Shown: one piece after another, positions 23,964 to 32,971 of the stretch
Layout: each line of letters opens with the position of its first letter
How positions within the stretch are numbered: the stretch's first letter is position 1
From: Chloroflexota bacterium
GTDB taxonomy: Bacteria > Chloroflexota > Limnocylindria > Limnocylindrales > CSP1-4
DNA length: 40,620 nt
Direction: 5' to 3'
Assembly: GCA_021789435.1 (NCBI GenBank)
Contig: JAJYJO010000012.1
Location: 1-40,620, forward strand
Notes under the pieces: model-generated
Seen by the model: only the letters and a program-made list of their open reading frames with translations
What the model was told of the DNA's origin: nothing
The model's database searches: none
Translations under genes and position numbers: made by a program

Positions 23964-25877
23964 ATGACCGAGCCGACCATCCTCGCCCATGCCCTCGACG
24001 ACCTGGCCACGCCCTACCGCTCGCACACCTGCGGCGCGCTGCGCGCGGACGACGCCGGGGCCGCGGCCCGGCTCGCCGGCTGGGTGCACCGGCGGCGCGA
24101 CCACGGCCACCTGATCTTCCTGGACCTGCGAGACCGCTACGGGCTCACCCAGGTCGTGGTCGACGCCCGGGAAGCGCCGGAGGCCCACGCGGTCGCCACC
24201 GGCGCCCGGCCGGAGGACGTGCTGTCGGTCGCCGGGACCGTGGCCCGGCGCCTGGCGGGCACCGAGAACGCCCGCCTGGCCACGGGCGAGATCGAGCTGC
24301 GCGCCAGCGAGCTGACGGTCCTGGCACGGGCCGAGACGCCGCCCTTCTACATCAACGCCCCCGACGCCCCGGTCGACGAGTCGCTGCGCCTCCGCTACCG
24401 CTACCTGGACCTCCGGCGAGAGCCGCTCCGCGATCGGCTCCTGCTGCGGGCGGCCCTCGTGCGGGCGATCCGTGACGCCCATCACCGCGCCGGCTTCGTC
24501 GAGATCGAGACGCCGATCCTGATCAAGTCGACCCCCGAGGGCGCGCGCGACTTCATCGTTCCGAGCCGTCTCCAGCCGGGCACCGTCTACGCCCTGCCGC
24601 AGAGTCCCCAGCAGCTCAAGCAGCTGCTGATGGTGGCCGGCATGGACCGCTACTTCCAGATCGCCCGCTGCTTCCGGGACGAGGACCTCCGCGGCGACCG
24701 GCAGCCCGAGTTCACCCAGCTCGACCTGGAGATGAGCTTCGTGGCCGAGGCGACGGTCATGGACTTCGTGGAGGCGATGATCGTCGAGGTGAGCCGCTCG
24801 GTCGTGCCGGAGCGGCCGATCCTGGAGGTGCCGTTCCCGCGGTTCACCTACCCGGAAGCGCTCGAGCGCTTCGGCTCCGACAAGCCCGACCTCCGCTTCG
24901 GGATGGAGCTCGTCGACCTGGCCGCGGCCCTCGGTCCCGTCCCGTCGGGCTTCCGCGTCTTCGACGAGACGCTGGCAGCCGGTGGCCGTGTCAAGGGGAT
25001 CGTCGCGCCCGGCCTGGGGGACGCGAGCCGCTCGCGGATCGACGAGCTGACGGCCTTCGCCCGGCGCCACGGCGCGCGCGGCCTGGTCCACGTCGCGGTG
25101 GCCGCCGACGGGAGCGCCCACTCTCCGGTCGGCAAGTTCCTCGGCGAGGAGCGGCTGGCCGCCCTCGTGGCGGCGGCCGGGGCCGCGCCCGGCGACCTGC
25201 TCCTCGTCGTCGCCGACCGGAGCGAGATCGTGGCCGACGTCCTGGGCCGGCTCCGCCAGCAGCTCGGGCTCGATCTCGAGCTGGCCGATCCGAACGTTTT
25301 GGCCTACTGCTGGGTGCACCGCTTCCCGATGTACCAGTGGGACCGCGACAACGGCCGCTGGGATGCGACGCACAACCCGTTCTCGGGCGTGGTGCCGGAG
25401 GACGAGCCGCTGCTCGTGACGGCGTCGGGCGACCCGTACCGGCCATCGATCGACGACCCGGCGGGGCGGGCCCGGGCCATGCAGTACGACGTCGCCCTCA
25501 ACGGTTGGGAGCTCGGCGGCGGCTCCGTGCGGATCCACCGCCGCGACCTGCTGGAGCGGAGCTTCGCCCTGCAGGGCTACGCCCTCGAGAAGATGCACGA
25601 GCTCTTCGGCGGGATGCTCGAGGCGTTCGACTTCGGGGCGCCGCCCCACGGCGGGATCGCCCTCGGCATCGACCGCTGGGCGGCCCTGCTCGCCTTCCAG
25701 ACCAACATCCGCGAGGTGATGGCCTTCCCCAAGACGCAGTCGGGCAGCGACCTGATGCTGGGCGCGCCGTCCGTTCCGGATGCGGGCCAGTATGCCGAGC
25801 TGGGGCTCCGCCACCTCGGCGTGGAGCAGGCGCTCCGGGCGCTGCGGGAGGAGCGGGCGACCGGCGATCGGGGGTGA
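23964..25877 (+). CDS. aspS: aspartyl-tRNA synthetase (bacterial type)
   Basis: Class II synthetase that charges tRNA-Asp. The 637-residue length and domain order match the bacterial type: OB-fold anticodon domain (about 20-125, LAGWVHRRRDHGHLIFLDLRD), catalytic core with motif 1 (FVEIETPILIKSTPEGARDF), motif 2 (FQIARCFRDEDLRGDRQPEF), a GAD insertion domain (about 300-420), and motif 3 (GGIALGIDRWAALL). Whether it also charges tRNA-Asn cannot be judged here. The stop overlaps the next start (GTGA). Confidence 0.95.
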   Translation: MTEPTILAHALDDLATPYRSHTCGALRADDAGAAARLAGWVHRRRDHGHLIFLDLRDRYGLTQVVVDAREAPEAHAVATGARPEDVLSVAGTVARRLAGTENARLATGEIELRASELTVLARAETPPFYINAPDAPVDESLRLRYRYLDLRREPLRDRLLLRAALVRAIRDAHHRAGFVEIETPILIKSTPEGARDFIVPSRLQPGTVYALPQSPQQLKQLLMVAGMDRYFQIARCFRDEDLRGDRQPEFTQLDLEMSFVAEATVMDFVEAMIVEVSRSVVPERPILEVPFPRFTYPEALERFGSDKPDLRFGMELVDLAAALGPVPSGFRVFDETLAAGGRVKGIVAPGLGDASRSRIDELTAFARRHGARGLVHVAVAADGSAHSPVGKFLGEERLAALVAAAGAAPGDLLLVVADRSEIVADVLGRLRQQLGLDLELADPNVLAYCWVHRFPMYQWDRDNGRWDATHNPFSGVVPEDEPLLVTASGDPYRPSIDDPAGRARAMQYDVALNGWELGGGSVRIHRRDLLERSFALQGYALEKMHELFGGMLEAFDFGAPPHGGIALGIDRWAALLAFQTNIREVMAFPKTQSGSDLMLGAPSVPDAGQYAELGLRHLGVEQALRALREERATGDRG

Positions 25878-26803
25878 GCTGGCTGGAGGCTGCCGCCCGG
25901 CGGCCGCGGACGGCCGCGCTGGCCGGGGCGCTCTGCATCGCCTTCTCGGGCATCTTCTTCCGCTTCTCCGGCGTCTCGCCGGCGACGGCCACGGTCTTCC
26001 GCTGCCTCTACGCTCTGCCCTGGCTGCTCGGCATGGCCTGGCTGGAGCGGCGGCGGGCCGGGGGGCCCGGCCCGCGCGAGGTGCGGCTGGCGCTGGTCGC
26101 GGGCGTCTTCTTCGCCGGCGACCTCCTCTTCTGGCACCACGCGGTGCTTGCCGTCGGAGCCGGCCTGGCGACGGTCCTCGCCAACCTCCAGGTGGTGGTC
26201 GTGGCCGTGGGGGCCTGGCTGGTGCTCGGGGAGCGCCCGCCGCGGCCCGCTCTCCTGGCGTTGCCGGCGATGCTCGGCGGCGTGGTCCTGATCTCCGGCA
26301 TCGTCGGCCGGGGCGCCTACGGCGCGGATCCGCGGTTGGGGGTGGTCCTGGGCCTCCTGTCGGCGGCCTGCTACGCCGGCTACCTGCTCATCGCCCGGCG
26401 CGGAATGGGCGCGCACGGCCGGCCGGTGGTCGCGCTCCTCATCGCGACCGCCTCGACCGCGGCGGTGGCGGCCGTCGTCGGCACCGCGATCGGCGAGCTG
26501 GACCCGTGGCCGTCCTGGCCGGCCCACGGCTGGCTGGCGCTGCTCGCCTTCACCTCGCAGGTGGCCGGCTACCTGCTGATCTCCGTGTCGCTGCCGCGCC
26601 TGCCGGCGGTGCTGACATCGCTCATCCTGATGGCCCAGCCTGTGACCACGCTGGCCGCCGGGTTCGTCCTGCTCGGGGAGGATCCGTCGCCGGTCCAGCT
26701 CGGTGGCGTGGCGCTGATCGTCGGCGGGCTGCTGATCGCGACGCTCGGCCGGCGATCGCGCCCCATGCCGGCCCAGGCCGGACGGCTGGCGGCCGGCGGA
26801 TAG
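25874..26803 (+). CDS. EamA/DMT-family transporter
   Basis: Integral membrane protein of 309 residues with about ten hydrophobic segments in two EamA repeats, as in drug/metabolite exporters. Repeat 1 holds SGIFFRFSGVSPATATVFRC and the typical LANLQVVVVAVGAWLVLGER. Repeat 2 ends with LILMAQPVTTLAAGFVLLGE, the matching signature. The substrate is unknown; relatives export amino acids or metabolites. The GTG overlaps the aspS stop, so it is probably co-translated with aspS. It converges on the RDD gene with only 24 bases between. Confidence 0.87.
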   Translation: MSWLEAAARRPRTAALAGALCIAFSGIFFRFSGVSPATATVFRCLYALPWLLGMAWLERRRAGGPGPREVRLALVAGVFFAGDLLFWHHAVLAVGAGLATVLANLQVVVVAVGAWLVLGERPPRPALLALPAMLGGVVLISGIVGRGAYGADPRLGVVLGLLSAACYAGYLLIARRGMGAHGRPVVALLIATASTAAVAAVVGTAIGELDPWPSWPAHGWLALLAFTSQVAGYLLISVSLPRLPAVLTSLILMAQPVTTLAAGFVLLGEDPSPVQLGGVALIVGGLLIATLGRRSRPMPAQAGRLAAGG

Positions 26804-26827
26804 GCCTGCCCCGGCCGCTCCTCTTCC

Positions 26828-27376
26828 TCAGAGCTCCCGGACGACCACCGTCCCGCACCGCTGGTCGTGGAACCCCTGCTTGTTCGGGTCGTGGCTGGTG
26901 GTCCAGGCCAGGTAGAGCTGGTAGACGAAGACGAGGAAGCCGAACACGGGCAGGTTGCCGACGATCGGGACCGTCAGGAGGGCCCAGCGCTTGATGGCAA
27001 CATCCTGGCTCGGCTGGCTCCCGTTGTTGTCCATGCGGACCTGGAGGTTCATCAGGCGCTGGCCGGGCGTCGCGCTCCAGTGTGTCCAGCTGTAGACGAA
27101 GTAGGCCCCGCTGATCAGTGCCTGGAGGACGAGCCACGCCAGCCAGGTGCCGCCCAGGTAGCGCACGTGCCAGAAGGCCAGGTCGCGCCAGTCGGCGCCC
27201 CAGAGGCCGATGAAGCCGAGGCCGAGAATGTCGGCGACCAGCCCGCCGATCGCGCCGATGACCAGGAAGTCCACGATCAGGGCTACCAGGCGGATCCCGA
27301 AGCCGGCGTAGATGAGACCCGGCGCGGGGCCGGCCGGCTGCGCCGTCCCGGCGGACGGGGTGAGTGGCGTCTGCAT
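26828..27376 (-). CDS. RDD-family membrane protein
   Basis: A 182-residue membrane protein with an RDD domain. GFGIRLVALIVDFLVIGAIG carries the defining Arg and Asp, and TPGQRLMNLQVR plus a later KRWALL complete the pattern. Three to four transmembrane helices are likely. RDD proteins are mostly of unknown function; some have been proposed as ion transporters. The ATG at 27376 follows GAGAGG on the minus strand and replaces a longer upstream reading that is Arg-rich and unlikely. The C-terminus ends with a short soluble segment holding one cysteine. Confidence 0.8.
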   Translation of the reverse strand: MQTPLTPSAGTAQPAGPAPGLIYAGFGIRLVALIVDFLVIGAIGGLVADILGLGFIGLWGADWRDLAFWHVRYLGGTWLAWLVLQALISGAYFVYSWTHWSATPGQRLMNLQVRMDNNGSQPSQDVAIKRWALLTVPIVGNLPVFGFLVFVYQLYLAWTTSHDPNKQGFHDQRCGTVVVREL

Positions 27377-27495
27377 CGGTACCTCTCGGGTGGGCGGTCC
27401 GGCCGGGCTGGGGCGCCGGTCCGGTGATAGCCGCCGGCGACGGGCGGCGTGAAGGGCCGGACGGCCCGATTGAGCCTGCGGCCGCCGGTGTCGTC

Positions 27496-28170
27496 CTATG
27501 CGGTGGGGGCGCGATCGGACTCCGGCGGCGGCAGGTGGGCGGCGACGTCGGCGCCCCATTCGGGGGCCGGCCCGCCGACCGGGCCGACCGGTCCCTCGAA
27601 GGGCGGCAGCGCTTCCCGGGGCGTGGCCAGGTCGTGGACGATGCCCGGGTCACCGAGTTCCACGACCTCCAGCGCCAGGCCCGCCTCGACGAGCGCGGCC
27701 AGGGCGTCCTCCCCATTCCGCCCGGCCATGCTTTCGAGCCGTTCCAACGCCGCGACGGGCACGAGCGCGGGGAGGCCCACCCGGCCCCGATAGGCCGGCC
27801 GCACCAGGGCGTCCGGCCGCCGGCCGTGGGCCTCGATCAGCGAGGTCACCGTCTCTGGATCGAGCCAGGCGTGACGGGCCGGCCAGAGAAGCGCCGCCCG
27901 GGTCCCCTCGACCGCCCCGCGGGCGGCGGCGAAGCCGGCCGTGAACCAGGCGATCCCCTGGGGCCGGGTGGCCTCGGGCACGGCCAGGAGCGCGGCGCTC
28001 TCCCGGAGCGCCGCGGCGACGGCCCCTTCCGGGTCGGGCACGACGACCACGAACGGTATCGCCCCGCCCGACCAGGCCACGTCGGCCAGCCGGCGGACCA
28101 GCGGCCGGCCCTCGTGGGGCGCCAGCGCCATCTCCGGGTGCGGCGCGATGACGACAGCGGCGACGGTCAC
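27496..28170 (-). CDS. MobA/MocA-like nucleotidyltransferase-fold protein, probably inactive
   Basis: A 224-residue protein that follows the NTP_transf_3 (MobA/MocA) fold. It opens with a beta strand, has [49 protein letters not shown] and a C-terminal [10 protein letters not shown]. Active members start with LAAGxSxRMG and carry metal-binding Asp residues. Here these are replaced by [14 protein letters not shown], by PARHAW instead of an ADxP-like site, and by DLATP instead of DxDTP, so catalysis seems lost. The GTG at 28170 was chosen over the one at 28179 because AGGAGG lies 8 bases upstream and the protein then begins at the first strand. A TAGACT box lies at 28192-28197. It is divergent from typA. 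Confidence 0.65.
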   Translation of the reverse strand: MTVAAVVIAPHPEMALAPHEGRPLVRRLADVAWSGGAIPFVVVVPDPEGAVAAALRESAALLAVPEATRPQGIAWFTAGFAAARGAVEGTRAALLWPARHAWLDPETVTSLIEAHGRRPDALVRPAYRGRVGLPALVPVAALERLESMAGRNGEDALAALVEAGLALEVVELGDPGIVHDLATPREALPPFEGPVGPVGGPAPEWGADVAAHLPPPESDRAPTA

Positions 28171-28191
28171 GGACGGCACCTCCTGCGCGGC

Positions 28192-28197
28192 AGTCTA
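28192..28197 (-). promoter_or_regulatory. -10 box of the MobA-like gene
   Basis: TAGACT on the minus strand, the same hexamer as at topA and hisS. It lies 21 bases before the chosen GTG, leaving room for a short leader with AGGAGG. Confidence 0.5.
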
Positions 28198-28273
28198 GCC
28201 AGGCCGCGCCGGTCCCGGCGGCCGCCTGACCGCGGGACCGGGGCGCCGGGGTGCCGTCTGGCGCGAGGTGTGC

Positions 28274-28279
28274 GACAAT
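28274..28279 (+). promoter_or_regulatory. -10-like box of typA
   Basis: GACAAT ends 11 bases before the typA ATG with no ribosome binding site between. The first base departs from TANNNT, so support is weaker than for the other genes. Confidence 0.35.
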
Positions 28280-28290
28280 CCGCGGGCCCC

Positions 28291-30327
28291 ATGGACCGCA
28301 CCCCCAGCCCCGCCACGCCCGTCACCAGCGACCCGGGTTCGACCGAGCCCGCCGCCGACCCGGGTTCCGCCGACCCGCGTTCCGCCCACCCCGGCCGGCT
28401 GCGGCCGGCCGCGCCGCCACCCGGACCGCGCACCGCGAGCCGCCGGGACCTGCGCAACGTCGCCATCGTGGCCCATGTCGACCACGGCAAGACGACGCTC
28501 GTCGACGCCCTCCTCCGCCAGACCGGCGCCTTCCGCGCCAACCAGGTCGTGGTCGAGCGCGTCCTCGACTCGATGGACCTCGAGCGCGAGAAGGGGATCA
28601 CGATCCTGGCCAAGCAGACCGCCCTCGACTACCGGGGCGTCCACCTGAACATCGTGGACACGCCCGGGCACGCGGACTTCGGCGGGGAGGTCGAGCGGAG
28701 CCTGTTGATGGTGGACGCCATCCTGCTGCTCGTGGACGCCGCCGAAGGGCCGCTGCCGCAGACCCGCTACGTCCTCCAGAAGGCCCTCGCCCGGCGTCTC
28801 CCCGTGGTCGTGGCCGTCAACAAGGTGGACCGCGGCGATGCCCGCCCGGCCGAGGTCGTCGACGCCATCTACGAGCTGTTCCTGGAGCTCGGCGCCGACG
28901 AGCACCAGATCGAATTCCCCATCGTCTACACCAACGCCAAGGCGGGCACGGCCACCCTCGACCTTGCGTTCGAGGGCAGGGACCTCAGGCCGCTGCTGGA
29001 CCTGCTGGTCGAGCACACGCCGGCGCCGGCCTTCACGCCCGGCCACCCGCTCCAGCTGCTGGTGACCAACCTCGCGGCCAACGACTACGTCGGCCGGATG
29101 GCCGTCGGCCGGATCCGGAACGGCAAGGTCCGGCTGGGGCAGCGGGTGGTGGTCGTGCGCGAGGAGGCCGACGACACCGGGGGTGACGTGGAGCCGGGCC
29201 GCACGGTCACCCTCGGCGGCACGGTGACCAGCCTGACGACCGCGCGGGGGATCGAGCGCGTCGAGATCGAGGAGGCCGGGCCCGGCGAGATCGTGGCCGT
29301 CGCGGGCCTGCCCGACGTGACCATCGGCGACACCCTGACCGACCCCTCCGACCCGCGGCCACTGCCCCGCCTCGACGTCGACGCCCCGACTCTGCGGATG
29401 ACCTTCGGCGTCAACACCGCGCCGCTCTCCGGGCGCGACGGCCGCTACGTCACGAGCCGCCAGATCCGGGCCCGCCTCGACCGCGAGCTGCTCGGCAACG
29501 TCTCGATCGAGGTCCTGCCGACCGAGTCCGGCGACACGTTCGAGGTCCGCGGCCGCGGCGAGCTGCAGCTGGCCGTCCTGATCGAGCAGATGCGCCGCGA
29601 GGGCTACGAGCTGCAGGTCTCGCGGCCGGAGGTCCTGCTCCGCGACGTGGACGGCGAGGTGCACGAGCCGTACGAGCGGATCACCGTCGACATCCCGCCC
29701 GAGTTCATCGGCACGGTCCAGGGCGCGCTCGCGGACCGCAAGGCGCGCCTGGAGCAGATGTCGACCGACGCCGACGGGCGGGTCCGGATGGACTACGTCC
29801 TGCCCGTCCGCGGCCTGATCGGCTTCCGCGGCCAGCTGCTGACCGAGACACGGGGGACGGCCCTGCTTCACCAGATCGGCGAGGGTTACGGGCCGTGGGC
29901 CGGCGAGGTGACCCACCGCACGACGGGTGTCCTGGTGGCCGACCGGCCGGGGCTCTCGAACGCCTACGCGCTCTTCAACCTCCAGGAGCGGGGCGAGCTC
30001 TTCATCGGCGGCGGCGTCGAAGTCTACGAGGGGATGATCGTCGGCGAGAACAGCCGGCCCGGCGACATGGACGTCAATCCGACCAAGGAGAAGAAGCTCA
30101 CGAACATGCGGACGCACGCCCATGACGAGGCGCTCCGCCTGACGCCCGCCCGCCCGCTGACCCTCGAGGCGGCCATCGAGTTCATCGCCGCCGACGAGCT
30201 GGTGGAGGTGACGCCGTCGTCGATCCGCCTGCGGAAGCGGCTGCTCTCCGCCCACGACCGGCGGCGCGAGCGGGGCCGCGAGGAGGAGCTCCGCCGGGCC
30301 GGCGACCGCGAGGCGACGGGAGTCTGA
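28291..30327 (+). CDS. typA: ribosome-associated GTPase TypA/BipA
   Basis: Translational GTPase that binds the ribosome and supports growth under stress. The 678-residue product has an EF-G-like G domain with AHVDHGKTT (61-69), [24 protein letters not shown] and VNKVD, a beta-barrel domain II, EF-G-like domains III and V, and the TypA-specific C-terminal domain ([17 protein letters not shown], then RLRKRLL). The first 50 residues form an added Pro/Ser/Ala-rich segment with repeated DPGS/DPRS units. Usual TypA is about 610 residues and starts at the [14 protein letters not shown] strand, so the extension may be real or a start misplaced from an internal codon. The GACAAT box favours the ATG at 28291. 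Confidence 0.93.
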   Translation: MDRTPSPATPVTSDPGSTEPAADPGSADPRSAHPGRLRPAAPPPGPRTASRRDLRNVAIVAHVDHGKTTLVDALLRQTGAFRANQVVVERVLDSMDLEREKGITILAKQTALDYRGVHLNIVDTPGHADFGGEVERSLLMVDAILLLVDAAEGPLPQTRYVLQKALARRLPVVVAVNKVDRGDARPAEVVDAIYELFLELGADEHQIEFPIVYTNAKAGTATLDLAFEGRDLRPLLDLLVEHTPAPAFTPGHPLQLLVTNLAANDYVGRMAVGRIRNGKVRLGQRVVVVREEADDTGGDVEPGRTVTLGGTVTSLTTARGIERVEIEEAGPGEIVAVAGLPDVTIGDTLTDPSDPRPLPRLDVDAPTLRMTFGVNTAPLSGRDGRYVTSRQIRARLDRELLGNVSIEVLPTESGDTFEVRGRGELQLAVLIEQMRREGYELQVSRPEVLLRDVDGEVHEPYERITVDIPPEFIGTVQGALADRKARLEQMSTDADGRVRMDYVLPVRGLIGFRGQLLTETRGTALLHQIGEGYGPWAGEVTHRTTGVLVADRPGLSNAYALFNLQERGELFIGGGVEVYEGMIVGENSRPGDMDVNPTKEKKLTNMRTHAHDEALRLTPARPLTLEAAIEFIAADELVEVTPSSIRLRKRLLSAHDRRRERGREEELRRAGDREATGV

Positions 30328-30358
30328 GCGCACCGGCGGGGGGCCGCGGGGCGCGGCG

Positions 30359-30364
30359 TACAAT
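30359..30364 (+). promoter_or_regulatory. -10 box of the cysteine desulfurase gene, leaderless
   Basis: TACAAT overlaps an upstream in-frame ATG (30363) and ends 7 bases before the ATG at 30372. If it is the promoter, only the second ATG can be used. Confidence 0.55.
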
Positions 30365-30371
30365 GCCCGCC

Positions 30372-31577
30372 ATGCCCGAGGCACCCATCTACCTCGACCA
30401 CGCCGCGACCACGCCCCTCCGGCCGGAGGTCCTGGAGGCCATGCTGCCGTACCTCCAGGAGCGGTTCGGCAACCCGAGCTCGGCCCACGCCACCGGCCGC
30501 GCGGCCCGGGCCGCGCTCGACGACGCCCGCGAGCGCCTGGCGCGCGCGATGGGCGCCGAGGCGCGCGAGATCGTCTTCACGTCGGGGGGCACCGAGTCGA
30601 TCAACCTGGCGCTCAAGGGTGCGGCGTGGGCCGGCAAGGCCCGCGGCCACCGGATCGTCACCAGCGCGATCGAGCACCATGCGGTCGGCCACACCGTCCG
30701 CTACCTGGAGAAGTTCGGCTTCGAGGTCGTCGAGCTGCCGGTCGACCGCTACGGCCGGGTGGATCCCGACGACGTCGAGGCCGCGGTCACGCCGAAGACG
30801 ATCCTCGTCAGCGTGATGCTGGCGAACAACGAGGTCGGGACCGTCGAGCCGATCGCCGAGATCGGGCGCCGAGTGCGGGCGCACAAGGGCGTCCTCTTCC
30901 ACACCGACGCGGTCCAGGCCGCCCCCTACCTGGACCTGGACGTGGCGACGCTCGGGGTGGACCTGCTCTCGCTGGCGGCCCACAAGTTCGAGGGTCCCAA
31001 GGGGGTCGGCGCCCTCTACATCCGGCACGGCATCCAGGTTCTGCCCCAGCAGCAGGGCGGCAGCCAGGAGCGCTTCCGGCGGGCCGGCACGGAGAACGTG
31101 GCCGGGATCGTGGGGATGGCCCGGGCCTACGAGCTCTCCTGCCGCGAGCGGCGTTCGACCGTCGCCCGCCTGCGCCGACTGCGGGACCGCCTGCGGAACG
31201 CCGTGGCGGCGGTGGACGGGGTGGAGGCCACCGGCCACCCGACCGAGCGGCTGCCCGGCCTCGTCTCGGTCATCGTCCGCGGCGTGGACGGTTCGGCGGT
31301 GGCGACCGCCCTGGACCTCGACGGCCTGGCCTGCTCGACCGGCTCGGCCTGCCTGGCCGGCTCGGACGAGGTGAGCCACGTCCTGTCGGCGATGGGCTAC
31401 CCGGACGACGAGGCGCGTGGGGCGGTCCGCCTCTCGCTCGGCCGGGCGACGACGGAGGCCGAGATCGAGCGGGCGACCGAGCTCGTGCCGGCAGCGATCG
31501 AGATGCAGCGGCGGGCGGCCGGCGCGCTGGCCGCCGACCCGCTCGGCGCGAGCCCGGCGGCGGCCCAGCTTCCCTGA
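30372..31577 (+). CDS. cysteine desulfurase (IscS/NifS type)
   Basis: PLP-dependent class V aminotransferase-fold enzyme that takes sulfur from cysteine as a protein persulfide. The 401-residue product shows [15 protein letters not shown] at the start, [22 protein letters not shown], the PLP lysine Lys205 in [11 protein letters not shown], and the catalytic loop STGSAC with Cys327. Just 13 bases separate it from mnmA, so its likely main acceptor is MnmA, for 2-thiouridine in tRNA; a role in Fe-S assembly is also possible. No iscU-like scaffold gene lies nearby. The second ATG (30372) is chosen over 30363 because a TACAAT promoter box overlaps the first. Confidence 0.9.
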   Translation: MPEAPIYLDHAATTPLRPEVLEAMLPYLQERFGNPSSAHATGRAARAALDDARERLARAMGAEAREIVFTSGGTESINLALKGAAWAGKARGHRIVTSAIEHHAVGHTVRYLEKFGFEVVELPVDRYGRVDPDDVEAAVTPKTILVSVMLANNEVGTVEPIAEIGRRVRAHKGVLFHTDAVQAAPYLDLDVATLGVDLLSLAAHKFEGPKGVGALYIRHGIQVLPQQQGGSQERFRRAGTENVAGIVGMARAYELSCRERRSTVARLRRLRDRLRNAVAAVDGVEATGHPTERLPGLVSVIVRGVDGSAVATALDLDGLACSTGSACLAGSDEVSHVLSAMGYPDDEARGAVRLSLGRATTEAEIERATELVPAAIEMQRRAAGALAADPLGASPAAAQLP

Positions 31578-31590
31578 CGGAGCGGTCCCG

Positions 31591-32757
31591 GTGAGCCGCG
31601 TCCTGGTCGCCATGTCGGGCGGGGTCGATTCGTCGGTCGCGGCGGCCCTCGTCCTGGCCGCCGGCGACGAGCCGGTCGGCGTCTGGATGCGCCTCCACGA
31701 TGTCGCCGACACGTACTCTGAATTTCGCCGCAGCTGCTGCTCGCTCGACGCGGCCGAGGACGCCCGCCGCGTCGCCGGCCAGCTGGGGATCCCGTTCTTC
31801 GTGCTGAACCTGGAGCGCGAGTTCGCCGCCGGCGTCCTGGAGCCGTTCGTGGCGGCCTACCTCGATGGGCGAACGCCGAGCCCCTGCGTCGAATGCAACA
31901 GCGCCGTCAAGTTCGGAGCCCTGATGGGGCGGGCCCGCCTCCAGTACGGTTGCGAGGCGGTGGCGACCGGCCACTACGCGCGGCTCGCGGCCGGCCCCGG
32001 CGGCGAGGTCCGCCTCCGGCGCGCCCGGGACGACGCGAAGGACCAGACGTACTTCCTCTACGGCCTGACCCAGGAGCAGCTCCGCCACGCGCGTTTCCCG
32101 CTCGGCGAGATGACCAAGCCGGAGGTCCGCGAGGTCGCCCGGTCGCTCGGCCTGGCGACCGCCGACAAGCCGGACAGCCAGGAGATCTGCTTCGTGCCCG
32201 GCGGCGATTACCGGGCCGCTCTCCGCGAGCGGGGCGGCTGGGAGCCGCGGCCGGGGCCGCTGCTGGACGCCGACGGCGCCAGGGTGGGCGAGCACGGCGG
32301 GGCGGCCGCCTACACGGTGGGCCAGCGGACGGGCCTGGGAGTCGCCCTGGGCGAGCCCCGCTACGTCAGCCGGATCGATCCGCTCACCAACACGATCCAG
32401 CTCGCGCGCCGGGCCGACCTGGAGACGCACCGCTTCGTCATCGAGTCGTCCTCGTTCTGCGCGGGGGTCCCGCCGGCCGGGACCGCCGGCGAGTTCCGGG
32501 CCCAGGTTCGCATCCGCCACCGCGGCCGCCTGGTGGAGGCCACGGTCCGGCCGATCCCGCCGGATCCGCGGGCCGCGGCGGTGGCCGGTGCGCCAGCCGG
32601 GACGGACGACCCCTCGGGCGGGCCGGGCGGCGAGCCCTCGGCCGGGCGGTGGGCGGTCGAGACCGACGAGCCGGTTTGGGCCGCCGCCCCGGGCCAGGCG
32701 GCGGTTCTCTACGCGGGCGACGTCGTGCTCGGCGGGGGCAGGATCGCCCGCGGCTGA
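31591..32757 (+). CDS. mnmA: tRNA 2-thiouridylase MnmA
   Basis: ATP-dependent enzyme that thiolates U34 of tRNA-Lys, -Glu and -Gln. The 388-residue product has the PP-loop SGGVDSS at residues 9-15, catalytic Cys102 in [35 protein letters not shown] and the second catalytic Cys200 in [13 protein letters not shown] beta-barrel C-terminal domain follows ([10 protein letters not shown]). A disordered Gly/Pro-rich insert of about 30 residues interrupts the last domain near 335-365. GTG start with GGAG about 8 bases upstream. The cysteine desulfurase directly upstream probably supplies the persulfide sulfur. Confidence 0.93.
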   Translation: MSRVLVAMSGGVDSSVAAALVLAAGDEPVGVWMRLHDVADTYSEFRRSCCSLDAAEDARRVAGQLGIPFFVLNLEREFAAGVLEPFVAAYLDGRTPSPCVECNSAVKFGALMGRARLQYGCEAVATGHYARLAAGPGGEVRLRRARDDAKDQTYFLYGLTQEQLRHARFPLGEMTKPEVREVARSLGLATADKPDSQEICFVPGGDYRAALRERGGWEPRPGPLLDADGARVGEHGGAAAYTVGQRTGLGVALGEPRYVSRIDPLTNTIQLARRADLETHRFVIESSSFCAGVPPAGTAGEFRAQVRIRHRGRLVEATVRPIPPDPRAAAVAGAPAGTDDPSGGPGGEPSAGRWAVETDEPVWAAAPGQAAVLYAGDVVLGGGRIARG

Positions 32758-32971
32758 GCAGCCCTCCGGTCGCATCCGTCCTGCCGGTCGAGGCGTTGCG
32801 GGGAGGCACCTGCTGGTGACCGACGCGTTTGCCGAAACGATCGGCGACGTGCTAAACCTTGACCAGTTCGACCGTTCCGGGCCGGGAGGAGCCGCCGCCG
32901 TTCAATCGAGGGCGAACGGCTGGAGACGTTTGCGGCCCGCGGTCCCTGGTTCCCTGCACGAGGAGGACGGT
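32758..32971 (+). other. 214-base leader region of the S53 peptidase gene
   Basis: Non-coding gap with lower GC in its middle. TTGACC at 32859-32864 could be a -35 element, but no good -10 is placed at the usual distance. AGGAGGA at about 32961-32967 is the ribosome binding site of the peptidase gene. No terminator hairpin was recognised after mnmA. Confidence 0.3.
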
